Notes: a model not told the origin generated them from the letters alone. A DNA stretch of 58,462 bases from Bacteroidia bacterium (GCA_030430325.1 JAUIFR010000003.1:1-58462); one strand, 5' to 3'. Counted from the stretch's first letter, positions 43,601 to 52,693 are shown. A program made the numbers and translations.

Positions 43601-46585
43601 ATGAATGATATCATATTCTGGAATCGTTGGGGGCGGCCGTACAAGCAATTAATTTGGGGATTATTGCTACTATGTGTTTTAAGTTTATCTGTGCAGCTAG
43701 CTTATTCCCTTATTACCAATAAGCCCCTTGATTATACTTGGGCCATTACTACTGATTTTGAATATGTTAAAGATCGTATTGACTCCTTTCAGGTTGGTGA
43801 TTTGGTATTGGATATGCCTGTTGATCAGGTCATTGCAAAGCAAAAATTTCAGGGGCAATCGATCAAGTATCCTGCATGGTTGCGAATCGTTTACCTATTA
43901 ACCGTGGCCTTAGCTATAGTAATTGGGTTAAGCACCATGACCTATTTTAAGCGAAATGCATTCTACCTATGCATCAGTTGCTTTATTGGGTTTTTGTTAT
44001 TATTAAGGCTCGAGCAATTACTATGTTTTGGTAGGCCAGACCATACTCAGTTGCTCATTTGCTTGGTTTTATTTGGAGGTTTGAGTTATTATTTTCATAG
44101 TTTTAGGTCGCATACGTCCTTTACCATACGAATTTTGTGTTTTGCTGCAGCTATGGCCATGGTGGGTTTTCAGATCCATTTTACAGCGCAAGTTCAAGAT
44201 CCATGGCTGCAGTTAGCCCATTTTGGAGCGCTCGCACCTTTGGCAGTTGTTGGTATTTTGATTTTTCTTGTTTCTCACGAAATTATATACGGTGGTTTAA
44301 TCATTTGTACCTATTCCTTTGGCTCAATTTCAAAGAATAATTTACATCATTTTTTGGCAATTAGTGCCATCTATTTAGTGAGCCTTTTATTAGTATTTCT
44401 GCATAAATACAATGGGCTTTCTTGGAGCCTTATTGCCTTAAATCCCATATTTTTATTGGCATTGGCTATCATTATTGGGTTATTTGGGCAGCATCATCGT
44501 TATGCTTTGCTATCCGGTTGGATTCCATCCCCAATGCTGGCTACACTTTGGTTTATCACGCTGTCGTTGCTGGCTGGTGTTAGCATAGTTTTCTTTTATT
44601 TTAACGGGCAACAAGGCTATATTTTGGCCATAGAAGAAGTTGTAATTTACAGTTTTTTGGGCTCAGGGGTTGCCTTTTTGATTTATGTTATAACGAATTT
44701 TTTGCCCCTACTCATAGATAATCTACAAGTTTACAAGGTGGCTTTTGACCCAAAAAGGTTACCATTTTACGTAGTAAGGCTAGCGGGTTACGGCATTGTA
44801 TTGATTTTAATTTATCGCTCAGGGTTAGGCCCCTATCACCAGACGATGGCGCAATATTTCAATAGCATTGCCGATGTGTACACCCTCAACGGGCAAGAGA
44901 TCGAGGCCATTGCCTATTATGAGAAAGCCACTCAACTTAAATATAACGATCATCATGGGCACTATGCCCTTGCTAAAATGGCTCAAAAGAATGGCGATGC
45001 TAAAAGTGCCAATTTCCATTACACCAAAGCAAATCGCTATGACCCAAGCCCTCAGGCATATGTTGATCAAGCCAGCTTATTTCATCAACAGGGCCAGTTT
45101 TTCGATGCTGTATTTACCTTAAAGGATGGTTTGTTAGCCTTTCCGGGTAATTTATACTTGCAAAATAACCTTGGACTGCAATATGCTCGTACCAATATTA
45201 TTGATACCGCCTATATTTACTTTAATCGAGCAGCTTCAGAAAAAATTACACGCGATGTTGCCCATACGAATATTTTGTACTTATTGAGTAACAAAAAATT
45301 GGATGTTGGGCAAGATTTGGTCCATCAATTTAAGCCAAATTATAAAAATCAGGCCGCAGCACTCAACTATTATTCGCTTGGCATGAAAGACGAAAATCCC
45401 TTTCTTAGTGGAGCATATCAAGATAGTATTCAGTCGTTTACAGCATTAAATTTAATGTATAACCATAGCCTTTGGGCAATAAAACATCAAAATAATGCAG
45501 CGATCCTAGCGCTAGACCAAATTTATGAGCAATCTGAATATCTTCAGCAAATTGATCAATTAGCATTTACGCAAGCTTTGCTGGCGATCCACTTAGGCAA
45601 GCTAACTCAGGCTTTCAAAAACATGAACCATTTGGTAGCATATGGAAATCATGATCAAAAAGGGTATTATGCTTTTATAGGAGGGCTTTTTGCTTTAAAA
45701 TTAGGTGAGCCACTCCTGGCTATAGAATATTTTGAAATGGCCAAAAGCAATAATTATAGTTTTGACCCTACCATCAGCGTGATGGCACTTTTTGAAGCAG
45801 GGCGCTTTAGTGATGCGCAAACTATGGCTCAAGCATTATTACAGACGAGTCAAGTAGATTCAACTATGTTGTTGCAATTTGCAGCGTTGGATCAACCTCA
45901 GCAAGATCCTGCTTGGCAGTATCGACAGTTTCGGTATCAACAGCAGGAGTGGGATATAACATCATTCACAAAGGAGCTGGCAAAATTTTCTGAATCTCCT
46001 TATTACTTTCAGTTGGTGTTGGATCGGCTCCTATTTGAAGCAGATCATAATAATTGGGACGCTGTATCGGTACTGTTGGAGCTTGTTCAGTTTGGTAAAA
46101 CCAGTCCGTTTTATCCAATTTGGCAATCCATTCATTGGAAGCGGCTCGTTCAGAACGAAAATTGGGAGCAACTCGAACCGGATTTGGCGGATGCAACCTT
46201 TGCATTAGATAGTAGCCAATATTTTTATTTCCAAGGATTGCTACATTGGAAGAAATACTCTGATGAGGAGCAAGCGCGTAAATTATTACAAAAATGCACA
46301 CAAAATCCGTTTTTAGAAGATGGCATCATTGCCTGGGCCCATTTTCTGAATGCGAACCAACAGGAAATGGATGCCTACGAAGCGTTACTCCAGGCACTTG
46401 AGTTGAATAAATTTAGTCCACAGCTCTTAAAGGCGTACATTAACCAGTGTGTTAGAGTTGGGCTGAGCAGTTATGCAGACATCAGCTTGGATCAACTCAG
46501 CCAACTAGTTTCACCATCTGATTTTGAAGAATTTAAGGCAGAATATGACGGGATGATGGCTGAAAAGGAGACCTGGGATGATTAA
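43601..46585 (+). CDS. Polytopic inner-membrane protein with C-terminal TPR region
   Basis: The product is 994 residues. The first 410 residues hold about ten to eleven membrane segments, for example 15-38 (LIWGLLLLCVLSLSVQLAYS), 92-113, 118-137, 302-323 and 388-406. A short soluble loop lies at 40-90. From about 415 to the end the protein is soluble and helical with canonical TPR units (YYEKATQLKYNDHHGHYALA, LYLQNNLGLQYARTN). I do not recognise a named family. It is not a CHAT protein: no His/Cys motifs are seen. The likely role is membrane-bound scaffold or assembly factor, inferred only from architecture. It runs opposite to the CHAT array and converges with gatC. Confidence 0.85.
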   Translation: MNDIIFWNRWGRPYKQLIWGLLLLCVLSLSVQLAYSLITNKPLDYTWAITTDFEYVKDRIDSFQVGDLVLDMPVDQVIAKQKFQGQSIKYPAWLRIVYLLTVALAIVIGLSTMTYFKRNAFYLCISCFIGFLLLLRLEQLLCFGRPDHTQLLICLVLFGGLSYYFHSFRSHTSFTIRILCFAAAMAMVGFQIHFTAQVQDPWLQLAHFGALAPLAVVGILIFLVSHEIIYGGLIICTYSFGSISKNNLHHFLAISAIYLVSLLLVFLHKYNGLSWSLIALNPIFLLALAIIIGLFGQHHRYALLSGWIPSPMLATLWFITLSLLAGVSIVFFYFNGQQGYILAIEEVVIYSFLGSGVAFLIYVITNFLPLLIDNLQVYKVAFDPKRLPFYVVRLAGYGIVLILIYRSGLGPYHQTMAQYFNSIADVYTLNGQEIEAIAYYEKATQLKYNDHHGHYALAKMAQKNGDAKSANFHYTKANRYDPSPQAYVDQASLFHQQGQFFDAVFTLKDGLLAFPGNLYLQNNLGLQYARTNIIDTAYIYFNRAASEKITRDVAHTNILYLLSNKKLDVGQDLVHQFKPNYKNQAAALNYYSLGMKDENPFLSGAYQDSIQSFTALNLMYNHSLWAIKHQNNAAILALDQIYEQSEYLQQIDQLAFTQALLAIHLGKLTQAFKNMNHLVAYGNHDQKGYYAFIGGLFALKLGEPLLAIEYFEMAKSNNYSFDPTISVMALFEAGRFSDAQTMAQALLQTSQVDSTMLLQFAALDQPQQDPAWQYRQFRYQQQEWDITSFTKELAKFSESPYYFQLVLDRLLFEADHNNWDAVSVLLELVQFGKTSPFYPIWQSIHWKRLVQNENWEQLEPDLADATFALDSSQYFYFQGLLHWKKYSDEEQARKLLQKCTQNPFLEDGIIAWAHFLNANQQEMDAYEALLQALELNKFSPQLLKAYINQCVRVGLSSYADISLDQLSQLVSPSDFEEFKAEYDGMMAEKETWDD

Positions 46586-46612
46586 TGAATGAAATTTGCT
46601 AAATAGGTTCAA
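46586..46612. repeat. Interspersed palindromic motif between convergent genes
   Basis: TGAATGAAATTTGCTAAATA followed by GGTTCAA lies in the 36-bp gap between two convergent stop codons. Confidence 0.5.
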
Positions 46613-46621
46613 AAAAAATAA

Positions 46622-46906
46622 TTACTTCACCTTCGGTACCCTAAAATAATCCGAATCTTTCTTAGGAGCCAGTGCGAGGCCCTTCTCGTGTGATAGATGC
46701 TCTTTCGTTTCATCCTCCCGCCACATATTCGTCTCCATGGTCATATGTGTGAGGGGTTCAACGCCGTCCGTGTCTACTTCATTGAGTTTTTCCACCCAGT
46801 CCAATATTTCACTTAAATTATTAATATAGGCTTCTTCTTGCGCTGGATTAACTTTTATGCGTGCTAAGTGAGCAATTTTGTGTAGTGTATCTCGGTCTAC
46901 TTTCAT
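46622..46906 (-). CDS. gatC: Asp-tRNA(Asn)/Glu-tRNA(Gln) amidotransferase subunit C
   Basis: The product is 94 residues, the usual length for GatC. It begins with a short helix containing HKIAHLARIKV, followed by the conserved NNLSEILDWVEKLNEVDTDG, VEPLTHM, a variable charged stretch, and the C-terminal APKKDSDYFRVPKVK. GatC stabilises the GatA-GatB complex that converts Glu-tRNA(Gln) or Asp-tRNA(Asn) to the amide form. GatA and GatB are not in the window, which is common in Bacteroidota where the three subunits are dispersed. Confidence 0.95.
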   Translation of the reverse strand: MKVDRDTLHKIAHLARIKVNPAQEEAYINNLSEILDWVEKLNEVDTDGVEPLTHMTMETNMWREDETKEHLSHEKGLALAPKKDSDYFRVPKVK

Positions 46907-46972
46907 AATTCACCGGAGTTCGAGAATAATTTAAATTTGAATTTGTGGTATAGTATTAGAATAACCTAATCC

Positions 46973-47075
46973 GAGTTAGGGATATAAAATGCCAGCCTCC
47001 GGCTGGGTCCGAAGGACGGAACCATTTTGTAGCCCGGCCTGAGAAATGTAAAGCATTTCTCAGGTAACTCCCAAA
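46973..47075 (+). repeat. Hairpin repeat family, copy B
   Basis: GAGTTAGGGATATAAAATGC leads into CCAGCC-TCC-GGCTGG, then GGTCCGAAGGACGG, AGCCCGGCCTG and the perfect hairpin CCTGAGAAATG-TAAAG-CATTTCTCAGG, ending AACTCCCAAAA. The stem sequence differs from copy A while pairing is kept. Confidence 0.65.
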
Positions 47076-47140
47076 AAAAACAAAAAATTTAATTAATCAC
47101 AAAAATTTACAAAGAAAACAACAACAGAAAGATAGCTTAA

Positions 47141-47169
47141 AATAAACAAATTTAGCAAAATATATTCAA
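47141..47169. repeat. Interspersed palindromic motif
   Basis: AATAAACAAATTTAGCAAAA is followed by TATATTCAA, about 85 bp after the plsC stop codon. Confidence 0.5.
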
Positions 47170-47253
47170 AAATATCATAAAAACTTTAGTTCCTATAAAA
47201 TAAATAAGTATAGATAACTAAAAATTAACTTATTATAAATCAAATCAGTTAAT

Positions 47254-47979
47254 TTATGCATTCTGTGAATTAAGCTGTTTATCGATGATCGAATATACTT
47301 GTTTTTTGAGACTATCCAAATCAGCCAGCGTTAAATTTTCGGTCTTGATGGGCTCATGATAAACTACATCAAGCCTGCCCCATTTTAATAAATAACTATG
47401 TTCGGGGAGTATTTGCCAGGCATTCATGATGGATGTAGGTACTATTGGAATGTTTTTCTCGATTGCGATCCGAAAAGCACCATCTTTAAAGCTTTCCATG
47501 GTAGGTGGGTGCTTCGCCCGAATGCCGCCCTCTGGGAAAATAAACAAACTTTGCCCCTTATCCGCCTGAGCCAAGGCCTCGATCAGTGCTGAATAGCGAT
47601 CCTTGCGGCTTGACCGGTCCACGGTTATATGTAGTTGACTAAACATATACCCAAAAATGGGTAATTTTTTAAGACTTGCCTTACCGATAAACATTCCTGC
47701 AACCTTGGATAATCCTAAAATGGGGATATCAAGATATGAAAAATGATTGGCGCAGAAAACATATTGATTTTTAGGGTTTAAGGGTTGTTTGTAAATGATT
47801 TGTACTGGCATAAAAATGAATACAAAAAATAGCTTAGCCCACCAATAATTTAGCTTCCTGGCCAGTGGATGCAGCGCTTTAATCGGAATAAAAATAAAAA
47901 AAAATGGTAGCACGGCTATAAATACCAGTGCAAAGATGCCAATCGCATAAAAAGTATAGAGTTTGCGAAGTATATACAT
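47254..47979 (-). CDS. plsC: 1-acyl-sn-glycerol-3-phosphate acyltransferase (PlsC family)
   Basis: The product is 241 residues. N-terminal hydrophobic segments (about 10-35) anchor it in the inner membrane. The acyltransferase motifs are all present: NHFSYLDIPIL (H-x4-D, near residue 78), GKASLKKLPIFGYM, FPEGGIR (near 150) and IPIVPTSI. It transfers an acyl chain to lysophosphatidate to give phosphatidate, the second step of phospholipid synthesis. The gene lies 86 bp downstream of the methyltransferase gene on the same strand and may share its transcript. The assignment to PlsC rather than another member of the superfamily is by motif and length. Confidence 0.88.
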   Translation of the reverse strand: MYILRKLYTFYAIGIFALVFIAVLPFFFIFIPIKALHPLARKLNYWWAKLFFVFIFMPVQIIYKQPLNPKNQYVFCANHFSYLDIPILGLSKVAGMFIGKASLKKLPIFGYMFSQLHITVDRSSRKDRYSALIEALAQADKGQSLFIFPEGGIRAKHPPTMESFKDGAFRIAIEKNIPIVPTSIMNAWQILPEHSYLLKWGRLDVVYHEPIKTENLTLADLDSLKKQVYSIIDKQLNSQNA

Positions 47980-48065
47980 GAACGTTTATAAAATTGCTGG
48001 CAAAAATAGGTAATCTAGTCGTTTGTATCCACTATTTTTTAATAAAATTAATTTATAGATTTAGA

Positions 48066-49253
48066 TTATTTAATTGGCTTAACCCATAATATACAGCGTG
48101 TATCGTCGTGAATGGTTGTTGCAATAAGTGTAGAGTCATTACCTTCTTTTAATTTCCATTGCATGATTTGTTGGTATTGTTTTGATGGGAAATTTCGCCT
48201 CTTGAGGGTAATTTTATTATGCCCAATGGCCTGCGTTACTTTTTTTCGTTGAATGGGCAGGATGTCTATGAGCTCAAAAGTAGTGCCAGGAAAGTTGCTA
48301 CATAGGTGATTACTAGTATAAAGATGGGTGCTTTTGTGTAGCTTTTCAAGCTCAAATTTGCAAGCAAGGCTATTGAATCCGCCTGCTTTTAATATGGCTG
48401 TATTCGGCTCAAAAATATACTTTTTGGGTGCAGTTATGGTTGGAGTTAAAAGCTCCGCTGAAGGTGTAAAACGATAGGTTTCTTGGTTATTAAGGCGTAA
48501 ATTGGTGGCGATTATGGTGAGATCTGATGTTTTTTCAGGTTTTAATTCAAATAGGAGCTCTTTGCACTCATTTTTGGTAGCTAATACAAATAGGCGATGC
48601 GCATGGCCTTTAAATTGCTCGATCGCTCTTGAAATATCAAGCAGGGGGGAGGTTTTGACCCAAGTGCTTTCAGCTTTTTTGAGGAAACTATCTAAGATTG
48701 CTACCACATTGGGACTACCATGCTCTAAGAAAAAGTTACGTTGCCCACCATGAGTTCTTCTGGCCGGGTCGAGATAAATGACATGGACCGTTGGCATTTG
48801 CTCAAGATATGTAAGTGCATCTTGGTGGATCACTTCCATATTAAGAGCAAGTTGTTTGGCGTTATATGCAGCAAACTGAGCAAGCTCCAGGTTTTTTTCA
48901 ACGTAAGTGGTTTGATCAAATTGTCTGCCAATAAAGAATGTATCAACTCCCAGGCCCCCAGTAAGATCTACAAAGGAATTTCCTCCATTTATGATGGATG
49001 ACTTGAAACGAGCTACTGCCTCACTGGTACACTGCTCAAGAGCTTGCCTGGAAGGGTACAATACATCGGTATTATGCCAACTCGGTAATTTATGTTTAGC
49101 ACGTTGGCGGAGTTCAAGTTGCTGGGCAATGAGCGAAATAGGTAGGTGACTGTTTTGATATTTTAAAAGTAACTTTGTGGGATCAAATTGCTCGTGTTCA
49201 CGCATAAATGGCATTACTTCAGGAGTAGAAAGTGCTTGAATTGTTGGATGCAT
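48066..49253 (-). CDS. Class I SAM-dependent methyltransferase, PG_1098/THUMP-like family
   Basis: The product is 395 residues. The N-terminal 90 residues are helical (ALSTPEVMPFMREHEQFDPTKLLLK). The Rossmann core starts with FVDLTGGLGVDTFFI (SAM-binding loop, near 95), followed by YVEKNLELAQFAAYNA and IHQDALTYL. The catalytic loop VIYLDPARR (near 160) is typical of this family. The C-terminal part (about 270-395) carries the ferredoxin-like and THUMP-like domains (FEPNTAILKAGGFNSLA; GHNKITLKRRNFP). It is probably an RNA methyltransferase; the target base is not known to me. The family is characteristic of Bacteroidota. Confidence 0.85.
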   Translation of the reverse strand: MHPTIQALSTPEVMPFMREHEQFDPTKLLLKYQNSHLPISLIAQQLELRQRAKHKLPSWHNTDVLYPSRQALEQCTSEAVARFKSSIINGGNSFVDLTGGLGVDTFFIGRQFDQTTYVEKNLELAQFAAYNAKQLALNMEVIHQDALTYLEQMPTVHVIYLDPARRTHGGQRNFFLEHGSPNVVAILDSFLKKAESTWVKTSPLLDISRAIEQFKGHAHRLFVLATKNECKELLFELKPEKTSDLTIIATNLRLNNQETYRFTPSAELLTPTITAPKKYIFEPNTAILKAGGFNSLACKFELEKLHKSTHLYTSNHLCSNFPGTTFELIDILPIQRKKVTQAIGHNKITLKRRNFPSKQYQQIMQWKLKEGNDSTLIATTIHDDTRCILWVKPIK

Positions 49254-49566
49254 GCGATAAAATTACGGGAAATTATTAAAATTACCTTAATTTTGAACGA
49301 ATTTTGCAAAATTGGATCAATATATGTCTTTTTTGTACTAAATTGATATGTTTTAATGGTTATTAATTGATTATTTGCTTTTGCCTTGATGCAAATCAGA
49401 ATCATTATTTAAAAAAACATCTAAATCGTAACAAATTCCTCAATTATTCGTTTATAAATATGTAGGCATTTTGATATAAGCCTAGAATTTGTTTTTTTTG
49501 CAACAGTATTAGTTGCACACAATCTATTTTCCCATATCAAGTATGGCCATTACAATTTAACTGACT
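49254..49566. other. 313-bp divergent promoter region
   Basis: This stretch lies between the methyltransferase gene and the LysM gene, which point away from each other, so it must hold both promoters. It carries a palindromic motif copy at 49293-49320. The best candidate boxes for the LysM gene are TTTTGA and TAGAATTTG near 49470-49493, with imperfect spacing. Confidence 0.4.
49293..49320. repeat. Interspersed palindromic motif in a divergent promoter region
   Basis: TTGAACGAATTTTGCAAAAT is followed by TGGATCAA. The core ATTTTGCAAAAT is an exact 12-bp palindrome. Confidence 0.5.
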
Positions 49567-50574
49567 ATGAAGTTACATTACCCATATCTATTGTTTGTAG
49601 GCATGTTTGGCTTAATTGCAGCTGTAGCACAGCAAGCTAATTATTTACAACATGAAGTAAAACCCAAGGAGACGCTCTATGCCATTTCAAAGCAATACAA
49701 TGTTAGTATAGATGAGCTAAATACTTTAAATCCAGTTCTGAAAGAGGGACTAAAAGTTGGGCAAATTATTAATATTAAACCCCTCACTAGCTCCAGTCAA
49801 CCCAATTTGAATGGGGCTAAAACACATATTGTACAGCCCAAGGAAACCCTTTTTGGTATTTCGAAAGCTTATGCGGTATCTACCGAACAGCTTATTGCCT
49901 GGAACAATATTCAAAATAATCAAATTAGTATTGGGCAGACTTTAATTGTATCTGAGCCTCAAGCTACCCAACAAACGATAAGCTCGAAGCAAGAAGCGCC
50001 CACAACAAAAGAAACGTTCCCTCAAAAAAGTCAAACGCATATCGTTCAAGCTAAGGAGACGGCCTATTCGATTTCAAAGGAATATGAAATTAGTATTGAT
50101 CAGCTTAAAGAATGGAATAAGCTAGAAGGACTTGATCTGCAAATAGGGCAGGAGCTCATCGTTTCGAATGGTATGAAGGCAGTGGCCGAACCAGTTAATC
50201 AAGCTACTAATTCTAACCCAACGGAAAGTTCTAAATCGGATTCAGCAGTAGCTACAAATGAGGTTACGAAACCCATTATTCATGAAAGTGGCGATGGATC
50301 TTTTGATAAAATTGTGGAAAACGGGCTTTGTGAGCGCATAAAAGGCTCTGATAATACGAAAAAATTCCTAGCGCTGCACCGATCGGCACCGATTGGCACT
50401 ATTTTGCAGGTAAAGAACGAAATGAATGATTTGCTTGTGTTTGTGCGTGTGATTGGTAAGCTGCCAAATACAGGCGATAATAATAAATTAGTATTGAAAA
50501 TATCAGAAGCTGCTTACGATCGTTTGGGCGCTATTGATGACCGTTTTCCAATTGAAATTTCATATGTACTTTGA
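49567..50574 (+). CDS. Exported LysM protein with RlpA-like C-terminal domain
   Basis: The product is 335 residues. A signal peptide (MKLHYPYLLFVGMFGLIAAVA) is followed by three LysM modules: about 29-72 (HEVKPKETLYAISKQYNVSI), 87-130 (HIVQPKETLFGISKAY) and 157-201 (HIVQAKETAYSISKEYEI). A low-complexity Ser/Asn/Thr linker leads to a C-terminal double-psi beta-barrel-like domain (about 235-335; GLCERI, ALHRSAPIGTILQVKNEMND, VFVRVIGKLP, ISEAAYDRLGAID), as in RlpA. LysM modules bind peptidoglycan GlcNAc. The RlpA-like domain may bind or cleave glycan strands; activity is not predictable here. dnaX begins 9 nt after the stop codon, so the two genes probably form an operon. Confidence 0.88.
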   Translation: MKLHYPYLLFVGMFGLIAAVAQQANYLQHEVKPKETLYAISKQYNVSIDELNTLNPVLKEGLKVGQIINIKPLTSSSQPNLNGAKTHIVQPKETLFGISKAYAVSTEQLIAWNNIQNNQISIGQTLIVSEPQATQQTISSKQEAPTTKETFPQKSQTHIVQAKETAYSISKEYEISIDQLKEWNKLEGLDLQIGQELIVSNGMKAVAEPVNQATNSNPTESSKSDSAVATNEVTKPIIHESGDGSFDKIVENGLCERIKGSDNTKKFLALHRSAPIGTILQVKNEMNDLLVFVRVIGKLPNTGDNNKLVLKISEAAYDRLGAIDDRFPIEISYVL

Positions 50575-50583
50575 TCAAAAATT

Positions 50584-51729
50584 ATGGATTCGTTTGTAGT
50601 ATCGGCTAGAAAATATAGACCCAGTACATTTGAGACCGTAGTGGGGCAATCTCATATCACCACTACGCTAAAAAATGCCATACAGACCAATCAATTGGCA
50701 CAGGCCTTCTTGTTTTGTGGCCCAAGAGGGGTAGGTAAGACTACCTCGGCGAGAATTTTGGCCAAAACGATCAATTGTGAAAATGTAACTGATGATGGAG
50801 AGGCTTGCAACGAATGTGCTTCTTGTAAAAGCCTAAACAATCAAACTTCATTCAATATTCATGAGCTAGATGCTGCTTCCAACAACTCGGTTGATGATAT
50901 TCGAAATTTGGTAGACCAGGTTCGCTATGCACCCCAAGCTGGAAAATACAAAGTATATATTATTGATGAGGTTCACATGCTGTCGAATCAAGCATTCAAT
51001 GCCTTTTTGAAGACACTGGAAGAGCCTCCTTCATATGCCATATTTATACTAGCTACGACCGAAAAACATAAAATTATCCCTACCATCCTATCGAGGTGCC
51101 AGATCTTTGATTTTAACAGGATTGAAGTGAGTGACATACAAGGTCACTTAGCGAAAATAGCTCAAAACGAAGGGGTAACAGCTGAGCCCGAAGCATTACA
51201 ATTAATTGCACAAAAAGCGGATGGAGCATTACGAGACGCATTATCAATGTTTGACATGTTGGTTGCCTTTACGGGCAAGAGCTTGACCTATGCCTCAACC
51301 ATTGAGCACCTCCACATATTAGATTACGATTATTATTTTAAGCTTATCGAGCACCTGCATGAAGAACGTATTAGCGATAGCCTTTTGTTGTTTGATGAGA
51401 TTCTACAAAAAGGTTTTGATGGGCATTTGTTTGTAGTTGGGCTTTGCGAACATTTAAGAAACCTCATGGTTAGCCTAGCACCGGAGACCGTTCAACTTCT
51501 TGAAGTAAGTGATAAAATTAAGCAACAATTTTTAGATCAAAGTAAGAAAATAGGTAGATCTTTTATTGTATCGGCATTGAGCATTCTAAATCAATGTGAT
51601 ATTCATTACAAAAGTAGTAAAAATCAGCGGTTGCATGTTGAGCTGGCTTTGATTAAGCTGGCGTACCTAAGCCGTACGTTTAATTTGCAGGAGAACCCCC
51701 TAAAAAAAAAAGTAGCACTAGCCAACTAG
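50584..51729 (+). CDS. dnaX: DNA polymerase III subunit gamma (short dnaX product)
   Basis: The product is 381 residues and acts as the clamp-loader ATPase. Residues 46-53 (GPRGVGKT) are Walker A. C65, C75, C78 and C81 form the zinc module. DEVH at 128-131 is Walker B. LATTEKH near 156-162 is sensor 1 and SRC at 170-172 carries the arginine finger. Domain III follows (ADGALRDALSMFD, then the collar to about 370). The frame stops at TAG (51727) just after a run of ten A residues (51702-51711); the -1 frame stays open for another 700 nt and encodes a tau-like tail. The gene therefore looks like dnaX with programmed frameshifting, making gamma (this product) and tau. A sequencing indel or an inactivating mutation of a single long protein is the alternative. 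Confidence 0.9.
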   Translation: MDSFVVSARKYRPSTFETVVGQSHITTTLKNAIQTNQLAQAFLFCGPRGVGKTTSARILAKTINCENVTDDGEACNECASCKSLNNQTSFNIHELDAASNNSVDDIRNLVDQVRYAPQAGKYKVYIIDEVHMLSNQAFNAFLKTLEEPPSYAIFILATTEKHKIIPTILSRCQIFDFNRIEVSDIQGHLAKIAQNEGVTAEPEALQLIAQKADGALRDALSMFDMLVAFTGKSLTYASTIEHLHILDYDYYFKLIEHLHEERISDSLLLFDEILQKGFDGHLFVVGLCEHLRNLMVSLAPETVQLLEVSDKIKQQFLDQSKKIGRSFIVSALSILNQCDIHYKSSKNQRLHVELALIKLAYLSRTFNLQENPLKKKVALAN

Positions 51730-51730
51730 T
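51689..51730 (+). promoter_or_regulatory. Putative programmed -1 frameshift cassette of dnaX
   Basis: An internal Shine-Dalgarno-like AGGAG (51689-51693) lies 8 nt before A10 (51702-51711), which is followed by G. Five nt later ACTAG-CCAA-CTAGT (51717-51730) can form a small hairpin that includes the gamma stop codon. These are the same three parts as in the E. coli dnaX signal, although this hairpin is short and weak. Transcript slippage on A10, as described for Thermus dnaX, is equally possible. Confidence 0.65.
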
Positions 51731-52436
51731 AAGTATTGAAACTCATGTTGAAAACACCGACTCACCAATTAAAGTTGATCAAAATACAGGCAAAAGTAAG
51801 CAATCTGAAGACCAACTCCTTGATGTTAGTAGTTCAAAAATAATTGAGAACAAAGCGGAGAATCAACAAGCGGAGCTTACCGAAACAAAAACTACGCATA
51901 AAGAGGATACACTGCAATCTACAAATGGAATAAATAAAAAATTAAAGGCTAAGGTACCAGGTAAAACCCCTTCCTTACCAAATTTAAACGATTTACATGA
52001 GGAAAGTAAGATGGCTGAGCAATCAGAAGAGCTATCCGAAAATCAAGTTAACCAAGTTGATATTGAAATTAAACCTGTAGAACCCGATCAAGTGAAACAG
52101 GCACTTACAAACTTTGCTGAAAAAATGCGAAATGAGGGGAAAACTCAAATTTATACGTTGCTCAATCAGCCTTTTCAGTGGAATGAGCCCCAGTTTATTC
52201 TAACCCTTACGCATCCAGTACACGAGGATATTATCAACGAAATTCGTCAGGATTTACTTCAGTTTATTCGTGATGAAGTAAGTAACCCGACTATACAATT
52301 AAGTATAGAGTTAAAAGACGATACTCCCCAGCAGCGGAAATTATATACCAATTCTGAAAAATTTGAATATTTATCACAGAAATACCCTTTGCTTAAAGAG
52401 TTACAAGAACGATTAGGGCTTGACCCAGATTTTTAA
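51712..52436 (+). CDS. dnaX: Tau-specific C-terminal extension of dnaX (-1 frame)
   Basis: This is the continuation of dnaX in the -1 frame, open from the A10 run to TAA at 52436. It begins KSSTSQLVSIETHVEN and continues with a charged low-complexity linker (Ser, Lys, Glu, Gln) of about 110 residues. A folded C-terminal domain follows (about the last 125 residues; VDIEIKPVEPDQVKQALTNF, NEPQFILTLTHPVHEDIINE, EKFEYLSQKYPLLKELQERL, ending DPDF). Such a tail is found at the end of full-length Bacteroidota DnaX. With the shift the whole protein is about 617 residues. Translation from an internal ATG at 52011 would give only 141 residues and is less likely. Confidence 0.78.
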
Positions 52437-52442
52437 ATTTCA

Positions 52443-52505
52443 TGAATTTAGCAAAAATAGATCAAAATAAATTATATTTTGAATAAATTAGGCAAAATAA
52501 GTTCA
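52443..52505. repeat. Two copies of the interspersed palindromic motif after dnaX
   Basis: Copies lie at 52443-52465 (TGAATTTAGCAAAAATAGAT, CAA) and 52479-52505 (TTGAATAAATTAGGCAAAAT, AAGTTCA). The rest of the gap to 52693 shows no clear signal. Confidence 0.5.
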
Positions 52506-52693
52506 TTTAATTTAAGTGCCACATATTACCTTTCCAAAAAGGGTTGCACAAATATTTAAATCTTACAAATTATTTTCACAATTAAAATATTACATGAGAA
52601 AGTAAAGTGGAATCAATGATCATGAATTGCCATAATATATAGCTAAATTAGAATAATAATTTAAAAAAAGGAACGATTCTTTCACTATAATAA

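Larger units (their letters stand above)
46907..47253. other. 347-bp gap between gatC and plsC
   Basis: This gap is filled largely by hairpin repeat copy B (46973-47075) and an AT-rich region with one palindromic motif. I see no gene. Confidence 0.5.

Noticed and set aside
52011..52436. Separate 141-residue gene after dnaX
   Set aside because: The same frame is open back to the A10 run in dnaX and the translation fits a DnaX tau tail, so it is treated as part of dnaX.
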